This document shows, in pieces, positions 33,814 to 42,784 of a DNA stretch of 64,000 nucleotides; the first letter of the stretch is position 1; each line of letters opens with the position of its first letter. The notes beneath the pieces were generated by a model. The model made no database searches and was not told the origin of the DNA. It saw only the letters and a program-made list of their open reading frames with translations. This stretch comes from Ampullaceana balthica (lineage: Eukaryota; Mollusca; Gastropoda; Lymnaeidae). The stretch lies in the NCBI GenBank assembly GCA_944989445.1, contig CALYLW010001367.1:143441-207440 (forward strand), written 5' to 3'. A program made the translations under genes and the position numbers.

Positions 33814-34105
33814 AATATAAAAACAGGGTATTAGTAGGCCTGACAAGGCGTAACACAACAGCGAACGTTTCGGCAAAGAGCCTTCCTCAACGGACAAATA
33901 GTACACAAAATGAAACGAATAAAACTCCTTACTTTATCCCTACTGGACTGCTTGGATATCACCGCAGCTAAGTGTTTTTTTATTATTATTTCGTTTTATT
34001 CGTTTCATTTGTGTACTATTTGTCCGTTGAGGAAGGCTCTTTGCCGAAACGTTCGCTGTTGTGTTACGTCTTGTCAGGCCTACTAATACCCTGTTTTTAT
34101 ATTAT
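33814..34105. mobile_element. Penelope-like terminal inverted repeat with hammerhead-like core
   Basis: Two nearly identical arms (33814-33924 and about 33993-34105, roughly 111 bp) in inverted orientation around a 68-bp spacer. Each arm contains gttgaggaaggctctttgcc followed by gaaacgttcgctg, like a hammerhead core with a short stem II, a feature known from Penelope-like element pLTRs. No RT or GIY-YIG coding sequence remains. Confidence 0.65.
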
Positions 34106-34110
34106 AAATT

Positions 34111-34984
34111 TAGCTAAACCTAAAACACATTAATAAAATTTATCGATAAAAATAATTACACTTATTTCCTCTATATAATTTATTGTCTGAAGAATAAAAT
34201 ATTCCTTTCCGTTCCTCAATAATAAATTATAGTCGTATGAATACATAATTCCATTCCCGAGAATACGCCTCGCTCTGCCGTAACTGTAACAACAATGTAA
34301 ATAGAAGAGATCACCGTTCTCTTTGTTATAGCCATCAGACCAATATTACCGGTGCTATTCGAAGAGGAAATAAATAGTAAATATTACCCTAAAACAAATT
34401 AAAATAGACGTTCTGTCGTAAATAAGTACTTTGATGCCTTATTTATAACTTTTCTGAATTAATTGCTAGAACTACTAGAAGAGTACATAAATAAATCGTT
34501 ATTGTTTAAAAAAAAATCCAAATTATTAAATTGTGTTCGATATTTGAAATTGAAGTAAATAGAAAATTAAATCATACACGAAAACAAATTAAAATAAAGT
34601 TTGGAGTGTAACAAAATGACTTTGGGACTTAATTAAATATATTTAAACGATTTTAAGCGGTTACAATTCAGTTCTACAATATAAAATTAAATTAAAAGCT
34701 AAATATTTAATTTATATATATGTGTAGAAGTATCGATTAAAATAAGAATGATAATTCTCGAATCATTAAAATAATAAATATCCAAATTTTCATTCGATTT
34801 ATTCGCAATTTAAATTTTAAAAAAATTATAAAGTTGAAAAGTCCTCTATATTTTGACCTGGATAATGATGCATATATATGCTAAGTTTGGTCGAAATACA
34901 TCAATCCATGTATAAAACTATGCGTCACAATTAAATTAATATTAAAAAACGACTCTTGTCAAGCAAAATTTGATTTTTTATATG
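34111..34984. other. AT-rich intron, nothing recognised
   Basis: No ORF, repeat or RNA supported. Confidence 0.6.
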
Positions 34985-36687
34985 ATAATATATTTACCCG
35001 CGCTTACGGCGGATATACAGGATTTCAGCTAGAGTTGAGAACCCGCGTAACACCAATTCAAAACAGCAATAGATTTAAATCTGGATCATGATAAATATAC
35101 TTATTTGTCAATATTGGTCAAAGTCGTGTAAAATAAAATGGTGAATAAAATTACATTAAGCGCCCCCGTGGAAAATGGGTGCAGGATGTGCATATCTCAT
35201 AAGGCCTGAATATTTCCATCCAGGTCATTATGGAGATACGTGTCTATATTTATTTAAATTTTAAAAAATCAAATCGGAAATGAAGCTTTAAAAGTTTACG
35301 AAAAAAAATTATATTAGGCTCGGCTCTTAAGGAACAGACGTTAGGAATTCATTATCCCATAGAATTTTAATTTTTAAAATATCAAATTTTGTAAAAAATT
35401 CATCCATACTCCTAGTAGCCAGTGGCGAATTTAGGAATTTGAAGGGGTTTGTGGGCCCGGGAGGCTTAACCTCATTTGTGGACACTATTTTGGGGGCCCG
35501 CTCAAATGGGGCCCCAGGGGCTTTCGATTTTGGACCCCCTCCCATAGCTACGTCACTGCAAGTAGCCACTGCTTAAAATACATTTGATATAACTCATGTT
35601 TTAAAATGGCATCACGGCCGCCAGCCCCTAATAAGTGGTGTTTTAAAAAAACTTTAATTATATAAATCTTCATGGAAGCGAACTTCTTAAAGTTTATTGA
35701 CCATGGAATGAATAAAATACTATTTATATGGCTTTAAAAAACTAAAATAAGGGCCTGGGGGCCCTATCGGTATAAGATGTAAAGTTCAAAACAACATTTT
35801 GATTCAATCTGGATCATGATAAATATATTTGGAAAATAAAATTGTGTGAAACCAAATTAATGGTAAATTTTCTAAAACACTTACAAAAATGAGATTAGGG
35901 GCTTTCCGCTCGAAAAGCATGAAGAATAAAATTTTAATGCCCTATTTTAATATAGGCCATCAAGTGTTATTATTCCAAGTTTTGTCAAAATCCATTTACA
36001 TAGATAGTATCCAAAGTTTAAATTATTTTTTTTTATTTTACTCATAAAAGGTGAAAAAGCTACATTTGGGCCCCCGGCCACCCATGAGTTGGAATTTTAA
36101 AATTCTTTATCGCCACTTATCGTCTTGAGGGTGTGCTAAACAACTTCCCAAAGTTTCATGCTTTTACCTAAATGGAAAATTTGAGAATTAGTGATGAGTC
36201 AGTTTGTAATATTAGAAAAAAACCACATTTGGGCCCCCGGCCCCCAGTAAGTGATAATTTAAATATTGTTTTCGCCTGTTACCATTACGGGATTGTACTC
36301 AACAACTTCCCAAAGTTTCATGCTTCTGCCTACTCGGGAAATACAAGAATTAGAGATTTTCATATCTTATATGGTCCATTTAAGGAAAAAAAACATTTTT
36401 TGGGCCCCCGGCCACCATTAGTGTGAATTTTAAAAGACGTTTACGCCAATTATTGTCGTGAGATGCTACTAAACAACTTCTCAAAGTTTCATGCTTCTAC
36501 ATACATGGGAAGTTGGAGAATTAGTGACGAGTGAGTAAGTGAGTGAGGGCTTTGGCTTTTATTAGTACAGATATATGATTAAGGTTTGAAATCATACAGG
36601 GTGTGTTTATAATTCAAAAGAAGATCGTTTATAAGTGATAAGAGGGGTTTGTTTTTAAGTCATAAGTTCCCAAAGTTTCATTCTTCT
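34985..36687. repeat. R1 repeat cluster
   Basis: Starts with a GC palindrome (cccgcgcttacggcgg). Carries several R1 units (aacttcccaaagtttcatgc, tgggcccccggcc, gatgagtcagt). Interrupted by a hAT MITE at 35420-35558 and, at its end, by a LINE-C insertion; the R1 sequence resumes at 37297. Confidence 0.7.
35420..35558. mobile_element. hAT-type MITE (139 bp) with near-perfect 8-bp TSD
   Basis: Ends are cagtggcgaattt and the inverse of cagtgacgtagc. Flanked by ctagtagc (35412-35419) and caagtagc (35559-35566), 7 of 8 identical. The interior is G/C runs (gggggcccgctcaaatgggg). The same family is at 56269-56457. Confidence 0.75.
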
Positions 36688-36697
36688 ACCTACACGG

Positions 36698-37286
36698 CTC
36701 AAAATAAGGATCGGAAAAGCAAGAGCAGCCTTCCAGCAACTCAAGAATGTTTGGGTCTCTAACAACTTAGGCAGCAAGTTAAAAGGAAGGATTTTTAACG
36801 CTATGGTAAAACTTGTGCTGCTATATGGAGCCGAGACATGGAGAACAACGGCCGTAAACCTGACCAGAATCCAGTCCTTCATCAACAACTGTCTAAGAAG
36901 GATTCTCAGAATTCACTGGTCAGACAAAACCAGCAACCAGGAACTGTGGCAGCGGACAAAACAGAAGCCCTTTGAGGAAGAGATTCTCCAGAAGCGGTGG
37001 AGGTGGATTGGTTATACACTAACAACCTGCTTCTAACACAACAAAGCAAGCCCTGAAATGGAACCCACAGGGTAAGCGGAAAAGAGGCCGTCCCAGAAAC
37101 ACTTGGCGCCGAGAATTGGAGACAGACATCAAGAGAATTGGCCATAAATGGAAGATCATGGAGAAGCTGGTCCAGGATAGAGATATCTGGAGGTCTCTCG
37201 TAGGTGGCCTATGCCCTTGGAGGAATCGCAGACGCCGACGATGATCTGTGGATGCCCCTCATGGACGAGAAGGCTCAACAACAACA
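36698..37286 (+). mobile_element. LINE-C 3' fragment with 10-bp TSD
   Basis: Flanked by acctacacgg at 36688-36697 and 37287-37296; the target was an R1 copy. It holds the RT C-terminal region in shifting frames: [86 protein letters not shown], ending in an arginine run and a (caa)n tail. Same family as 11367-13322. Confidence 0.9.
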
Positions 37287-37454
37287 ACCTACACGGGAAG
37301 TTAGAGATTTAGTGATGTGTCAGTCAGTCAGGGCCTGACCTTTTATTAGTATAGATAAGCGGTTTGTTTATAATTGAAATGGTTACTAAGTAATACGGCG
37401 TTTGTTTGTAAGTCACATAGGATTTGATTATATGGATTTTTTCCTTGCCTCCAG

Positions 37455-37548
37455 AACTTGCCCCGATTGTAAATTTCAACTAAGGGAACTTTCTCCAAAT
37501 AAATGCATCAGGTGCATTTGTCTGCCATGTTGTATGGATACCAAATTG
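37455..37548 (+). CDS. TRPM: TRPM-like channel, exon 10 of model: second half of cysteine-rich module 1
   Basis: 94 nt, phase 2 in and 0 out, acceptor ttgcctccag, donor gtaagt. It encodes TCPDCKFQLRELSP and then KCIRCICLPCCMDTKL. Beyond the CPDC pair it has a second dense cluster (CxxCxCxxCC), so module 1 could bind more than one metal or form disulphides; cytosolic location favours metal. Its length and phases equal those of exon 12. Confidence 0.85.
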
Positions 37549-38121
37549 GTAAGTAAGAAGTTGTTTTTTTTATTCGATCACTGTTTATTATGTTCATTGC
37601 TTTAGTGACTAATACAATTTAAAAAAAGTTTTCATCATGTGTTTTTACTAGCTTGCGACATATTTTTGAAAACCCATCTGAAAGCTACACAACATTGGCT
37701 GGAATCAATATTCTGTTATTGTTTGAAGCCAAAAATTCGTTACTGTATTTAATATCGAAATAATTTACAGACTTGGCATTTGTAAGATTTTAAGTGAAGC
37801 TTTTAAAACTTAGATTTTTTGTTACAGTAGATATATCATAAAGTGATTAGAGCTGCTTGTGTGAATTTTTATAACCTTGATGTTTGGTCTAATCTTTTAA
37901 ATTTAGCAATAATAACATTTTTTTAAAAACGAATCAATTTAAAATTTAGATTCAGAGTTTAGTGATGTAGTTTTGAAAAAGCTGTAACTTTTAGGGTCAG
38001 TTAATAATGCTTTCAAGGTATGTCCTGAGGCAAACTAAGTTAGCGCCACTAGGTGTTATTTAGGCAAAATGTACATGGGTTTCATTGCTACACAAATATT
38101 CTATTGTTTTGTTATTTTCAG
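37549..38121 (+). other. Intron 10 sequence, nothing recognised
   Basis: AT-rich, ends in the exon 11 acceptor. Confidence 0.6.
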
Positions 38122-38177
38122 GTATGTGATAGTTGTGGTTTTAAGGGTATCCTAGGAAAAGAAATCGAAACTGAATA
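38122..38177 (+). CDS. TRPM: TRPM-like channel, exon 11 of model: first half of zinc-ribbon module 2
   Basis: 56 nt, phase 0 in and 2 out, acceptor gttattttcag, donor gtaagt. It encodes VCDSCGFKGILGKEIETE plus a split tyrosine. It is the paralogue of exon 9: same length, same phases, C-D-x-C-x-F-K start, then 15 residues to the next CxxC in exon 12. Confidence 0.85.
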
Positions 38178-38516
38178 GTAAGTGGTTCCAATAAAGTAAA
38201 TAAGAGTTAAGATATAATAAATTAATATCCTAATATTTGAACATAAATACGGATAATCCATAGACAGCGTGGACAAAGCCTGTTGGACTTGCAGGGTATT
38301 TATATTCACCTAATGCCTATGTACTAGACATGGGTGGGGTCGGACAGCGGGAGAGTCTCCCGTTGAGAAAGGGTCTCATGCCTGTATCCGAAGGGTGGAA
38401 TATTTTGAACTGTACAATCCAGCGCTTTCAAAAGGGGTACATTTTAAGCAACTGACTTTTAAAATAAGCTGTATATATATTTTAAGTTATTACAGTGGTT
38501 CACATTTTGTTTTCAG

Positions 38517-38610
38517 CTCATGCCCCAAGTGCAACACCAAACTAAAAGAAAACAAAGTCAAACGGAGGCAATTTGTTTTTAGCCCCGCTTCCTTCGTAGC
38601 ATTCAAATTT
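38517..38610 (+). CDS. TRPM: TRPM-like channel, exon 12 of model: second half of zinc-ribbon module 2 and pre-S1 segment
   Basis: 94 nt, phase 2 in and 0 out, acceptor ttgttttcag, donor gtaagc. It encodes SCPKCNTKLKENKVKRRQ and then FVFSPASFVAFKF. The CPKC pair completes module 2. The end matches the TRPM pre-S1 pattern of an aromatic, a few residues, A/P, then hydrophobic-xF leading into S1. Compared with exon 10 it has lost the extra cysteine cluster. Confidence 0.85.
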
Positions 38611-38753
38611 GTAAGCATGCAACTGTTATTAGATTTAAACTTTTGATACCAAATTATTATATTTTTTGTGTTATTAAGGTGACAAAGTTTTATGACAATG
38701 CCTGCATCTGAATAAAGTCATTTTTATTCATTCTTTTACACGTCATTGGAAAG

Positions 38754-38882
38754 ACAAGCCACGCCCTGTTTCTAATCCTCTACGCCATGTTGTTGGTGTC
38801 TGTCTTGGAGACTGAGTTCCATTGGTTGGAGTGGGTCGTCTGGTCTTGGATTGTGACTGGTATCGCTGAGCAAATCAGCCAG
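38754..38882 (+). CDS. TRPM: TRPM-like channel, exon 13 of model: S1 and start of S2
   Basis: 129 nt, phase 0 to 0, donor gtaatt. It encodes TSHALFLILYAMLLVSVLET (S1) and EFHWLEWVVWSWIVTGIAEQ, the W-rich S1-S2 linker and start of S2 usual in TRPMs. The acceptor is uncertain: attggaaag after a T-rich tract gives the best S1 alignment. An upstream alternative (gaataaag) would add about 11 hydrophobic residues. Confidence 0.83.
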
Positions 38883-39019
38883 GTAATTTTCTGTGCATCA
38901 GCTCTGTTCATATTGTGATAATTACGAGCAGTGCTTTTTCATAAACACATTTTAATACTGGGTAGAAAAATTAAAAATAAGTTCACTTCTTTTCGTTTGC
39001 GTCCTAATTTTATTTTCAG

Positions 39020-39283
39020 CACTTCCGGAATAAGTTGAATAAAGCCTGGGAGACGCATCGTCTGCGAGTTTTTGATTGGATAGAATCTTTCTCTCTGTTT
39101 CTTTTCGTCATCACGTGGTTCTGTCCACGTCTCATCGCTTATTTCTACCCAGAAGAAACGAACTGGATGAGCTGCACTCGAGTATTGTTTAGTATCGATT
39201 ACATTGGATTCGCTCTTGGGTTACTGGAGGTTTGCTACTGCCACAAGTTTCTGGGACCAAATTTACTCATGATCATGAGAATG
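39020..39283 (+). CDS. TRPM: TRPM-like channel, exon 14 of model: S2-S4
   Basis: 264 nt, phase 0 to 0, acceptor tattttcag, donor gtaatt. Segments include HFRNKLNKAWETHRLRVFDW (cytosolic S2-S3 loop), IESFSLFLFVITWFCPRLIA (S3 region) and FALGLLEVCYCHKFLGPNLL followed by MIMRM (S4). The LGPxxxMIxxM pattern is a TRPM S4 signature, and as in that family the voltage-sensor arginines are sparse. Confidence 0.92.
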
Positions 39284-39354
39284 GTAATTAAAATGATTAC
39301 GTACATGTATCAAAGACATTTTATGCTGCATATTTCCCAAATAACACAAATAAT

Positions 39355-39780
39355 TGACAAGCGCTCTTTCTATATAGAAGATTATTGCTTTCTACGCTTA
39401 TACATGGTTTTTATGTATAGTATTGAAATGGTAGTAGAGCTTTTAATGTTGACAGAATGTTGGTTTTCCTAGTTTGATCAGGTAGTCCATGCCTTGACTG
39501 AATTCAAGACAGGAAGAACAAGACTTTGTATGTGCTTGTGCTTGGACACGCGTATGAGAAAAGTGATTTACCCCTATGTTTATCTAGGAATGCATTAGAT
39601 TATCCCCGTGTTGTTTTACCAAGATAAAATTAATTGCTTAATGTGTTATTACTACTTTGCTTTTTTTTAACTCTCTAACGTTTCTATGTTAAATTATTTA
39701 ACTAATTGTGTTACGCTTGTCAATTTTGAGTATTCTCCATTAATGATATATCAAAGGTATACATTTTAAATAGTTTTGAA
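39355..39780 (-). pseudogene. LINE-B remnant, antisense
   Basis: On the + strand gcgctctttctatatagaag then attattgctttctacgctta parallels the antisense LINE-B 3' end at 15940-16300, with many substitutions. Open frames here are shadows. It lies inside the exon 14-15 intron. Confidence 0.7.
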
Positions 39781-39828
39781 AGAACTATTTCATCGTCTGA
39801 GACATTGGATCATCAAATTTATCCCCAG

Positions 39829-40003
39829 ACAAAGACTTTGATCCAGTTTATTTTCATCGTCATGATATTCTGTCTGGCTTACGCCATAGCATCGGAGTCA
39901 GTGCTCTACCCGACGTCTCAAATGAATCCGAAACTGGCCTTCTACGTCATAAGAAAAGCATTCTGGGCAATGTTCGCAGACTTCAATCTTGATGAAATAA
40001 ACG
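39829..40003 (+). CDS. TRPM: TRPM-like channel, exon 15 of model: S5 and pore helix/filter
   Basis: 175 nt, phase 0 in and 1 out, acceptor ttatccccag, donor gtattg. It encodes TKTLIQFIFIVMIFCLAYAI and ASESVLYPTS (S5 and turret), then KAFWAMFADFNLDEIN (pore helix and filter). The family normally has W-M-x-Y-G-E at the filter; here the position reads F-A-D, so the glycine is alanine and the glutamate aspartate. A 545-nt intron with LINE-B debris precedes it. Confidence 0.92.
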
Positions 40004-40195
40004 GTATTGCCTTTGATTCTAGAAGTACTCTGTAGACTATTTTGTTGAAAGATATCAAAAGAAGCTTAATGATACGTTTAGCATTTTTATTTAAAAATCG
40101 TAATTTTTTTTTGAACTAGTGGAATTGTCTCAAAAGAATGCAAAATGAACAATGGCAACACTTGTATTATTTCAATACATTTACTCACATCCTAG

Positions 40196-40349
40196 GCGAT
40201 TCGTGCACGACTGACTCCGACATCTACAGGACCTACGACCAGCCGAGATGCCCCACCACTGCTGGGAAATACTACGTTCCACCCCTGATGGGTGTCTACT
40301 ACATAATCGTCAACATTCTATTGTTTAATTTACTCATCGCCATTTTTAA
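40196..40349 (+). CDS. TRPM: TRPM-like channel, exon 16 of model: outer pore and S6
   Basis: 154 nt, phase 1 in and 2 out, acceptor cacatcctag, donor gtgagt. It encodes GDSCTTDSDIYRTYDQPRCP and TTAGKYYVPPLMGVYYIIVN, then ILLFNLLIAIF (S6). The two outer-pore cysteines sit where TRPMs carry a conserved disulphide pair. The last AA pairs with exon 17's C to form the S6-terminal asparagine typical of the family. Confidence 0.93.
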
Positions 40350-40458
40350 GTGAGTAGTGCTTTTTTTCCCCGTATGAAGCTGTGCAAATAAGTTCATTTG
40401 AACATCTATTTTTATTTTAAATTTCAGATACAAGATCCACCAACGAATACTAAAGTAA

Positions 40459-40503
40459 TACACATTTAGACGTTTCGGCTAATGCCTTCATCAGTACAGT
40501 GTA
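40459..40503 (-). ncRNA. Candidate hammerhead ribozyme (minimal type)
   Basis: Minus strand reads tacac, tgta, CTGATGA, then a GGC-atta-GCC stem-loop (stem II), then GAAAC and GTC, then taaat and gtgta. The CUGAUGA and GAAA cores are perfect, stem II closes, and the outer tacac/gtgta arms pair to form stem I; stem III would be a minimal AC/GU. This matches the short-stem-III hammerheads known from Penelope-like elements and retrozymes. Cleavage would follow GUC. Not tested. Confidence 0.55.
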
Positions 40504-41539
40504 AACTTAATAAAAAATATTAAAATTAATTTAATTTTGATCAGACAATTCATTTGTGTATCTTATATTTAATTAAAAGCTTTATTGCATTCCTATTTTA
40601 TGTGATATATTTATTTTAATTATTTATGTATCCATTATTATTATTTAGTGGTCCAAGGTTAGTATTGCCGGGGGTGGGAGTGGGAAATAAGCACCCACTC
40701 CTCTCGAAATATCCCCATAGCTTGCGTCTCAACATAGCCTTTGCTAACCAAAGTCCAACTCCTGGCCTTCTCGTATGACTTGTAACGAAGTCTGACGGAT
40801 CACGTTTCAACTGACAGGAAAAGGGGTGAAGGCGGGCCGCTGGCGCCTTAAAACCAGCCGCTTCGGGCAGATGGGGCTCGTTAACCTTGATAGGTAGCTC
40901 ATCTAGGAGAGGGAAACTCCAATCTCAAACCTCCGTTGTCTCGCGGCCACACCTGTTCACGGAGAGACTAAGGAAGTAAACCCTAACAGAAAATCAGGAG
41001 ACGGAGTCCCTTAGGCAGTTTTATTGCGATGCGCTATATCTCTGGCAACTCCTGCGATGCAGATGGCACCTTGTTGTATCAGCTAAGCTGTTCCCCTGGA
41101 ATCACCATCTGTGTGGAGAGAGAGGGCCTGCTGCCTGGGCAACAGCTGGTCTTTCTAAAGCTCTGCCTAGGCTATCGTAGCCTCCTGTGTGTGTTTATTT
41201 TATTTTTTTTTCCTTCTCTACCTCCTCGACCCAATCCTGGAGAGGTCACTCCAGCTTCGCCGCAAGGCGTAGACACAACACGTGGAGCGGCAGTTACCGG
41301 TTATAAGCCATTGCTCAATTGGCGTAGAGCTAGGCGCCAGGGGTCGTTCCAGACGGTGGGAGAGATCGCCATGTCTCACTGAGCATCTACCGCCCGCCTT
41401 AAGCTGGGCAGCCCCCAGCCAGTAAGGTGATGTTCCGTCATGGCTCGCCTGCCCCCATTGGGTGCATGGGGCTCAGAGTGATCAACTCAACAAGCAAGCC
41501 ATAAACCCAAGCACCAACTGAAAAAATAAGAAAGAAGTT

Positions 41540-42323
41540 ACCAGCACTTCGTTTAGCAAGCTGGAATGTCAGAACCCTCTGCACTGGTTTTAACTCTGAC
41601 CCCTCATGTGCGGAAGATATAAGGAAGACAGCGGTCATTGACAGGGAACTTTCCCGTCTCGGCATCGACATTGCATGTCTACAGGAGACGCGGCTGGCTG
41701 AAAACGGCAAAGTGGTTGAGGCCAACTACACATTTGTCTGGCAAGGACTACCATCAGACAGACCAAGGCAGCATGGCGTTGGTTTTGCCATAAAAAACTC
41801 TCTTATGTCATACGTTGAACTGGCGGCACTTGGCACTGAGAGGATACTCGGCATTAAACTTTCAACATCATCTGGCGCAGCCCATATCCTCAGCCTGTAT
41901 GCACCAACTCTCTGCTCCGAAGAAGAGTTAAAAGACAACTTCTACGAGGCTCTAGACTCCGCAGTAGCAAATATTCCCACATATGAGAGTCTATACCTCC
42001 TCGGTGACTTCAATGCCAGGGTAGGTGCAGATCACAAAGCCTGGTCCACCAGCATCGGCTTACATGGCATTGGTAAAATTAATAACAACGGCCAGCGGCT
42101 GCTCGAGCTATGCAGTACTCACAATCTGTGTGTAACTAACACATTCTTCAAATGCAAGGACATCCACAAAGTGTCTTGGAGACATCCCCGCTCCAAGCAC
42201 TGGCACCAGCTTATCTGGTTCTCACCAGGCGATCTGATCTGGCCAGTTTGCTCCAAACACGCAGTTACCACAGTGCCGACTGTGACACAGACCACTCTTT
42301 GGTCGCAAGCAGAATCAAATTAA
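41540..42323 (+). pseudogene. LINE-A copy 2, APE-type endonuclease part
   Basis: LRLASWNVRTL, IACLQETRLAENG, then (open from 41712) GVGFAIKNSLMS, ILSLYAPTL, YLLGDFNARVGADH and VSWRHPRSKHWHQL. The frame is lost near 42215, where the homologous copy reads LDLIITRR; the next frame carries VLTRRSDLASLL and the DTDHSLVASR catalytic block. Confidence 0.87.
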
Positions 42324-42784
42324 TACCAAAGAAATTGTGTCACTCAAAGAGCAAGGGTAAAACTCGCATCAACACGCAGAATATCAACTGCCCTGAGATA
42401 AGTGATCAACTTAACACCAAGCTTGAGCAAGCTCTTAAAGCCAACACCTCGCAGAAAGAAATCCCCAATCCGCATGATGCTATAGGGGCAGAACAAATCG
42501 ATGCGAATTGGCTCCATATTCGAGACACTATTTACAACACCTCTCTTGCCGTCCTCGGGAGGAAGGAAAGAAAAAATGCAGATTGGTTTGAAGCCCACTG
42601 GGTTACAATGAATCCCATGACGGAGACAAAAAGAAAAGCTCTACTGGCCTACAAAGCTTCCCCAGGACCTGACACCCTGAAATGTCTCAGAAGTGCCAGA
42701 AACACAGCCCGGAAGACTGCGCTAACACTTATTGGGTGGAATTATGCAAAAGCATTCAATCTGCTGCTGATCAGGGAGATATAA
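42152..42784 (+). pseudogene. LINE-A copy 2, middle segment
   Basis: From about 42210 this frame encodes the end of the endonuclease (SADCDTDHSLVASR) and the linker (KNADWFEAHWVTMNPMTETK). A second frameshift near 42720 moves coding to the 42682-44664 frame. Confidence 0.85.

Noticed and set aside
38686..38753. S1 exon starting at attaag near 38680
   Set aside because: The frame hits a TGA (gcatctgaataaag) before the S1 helix, so the acceptor at 38753 was preferred.
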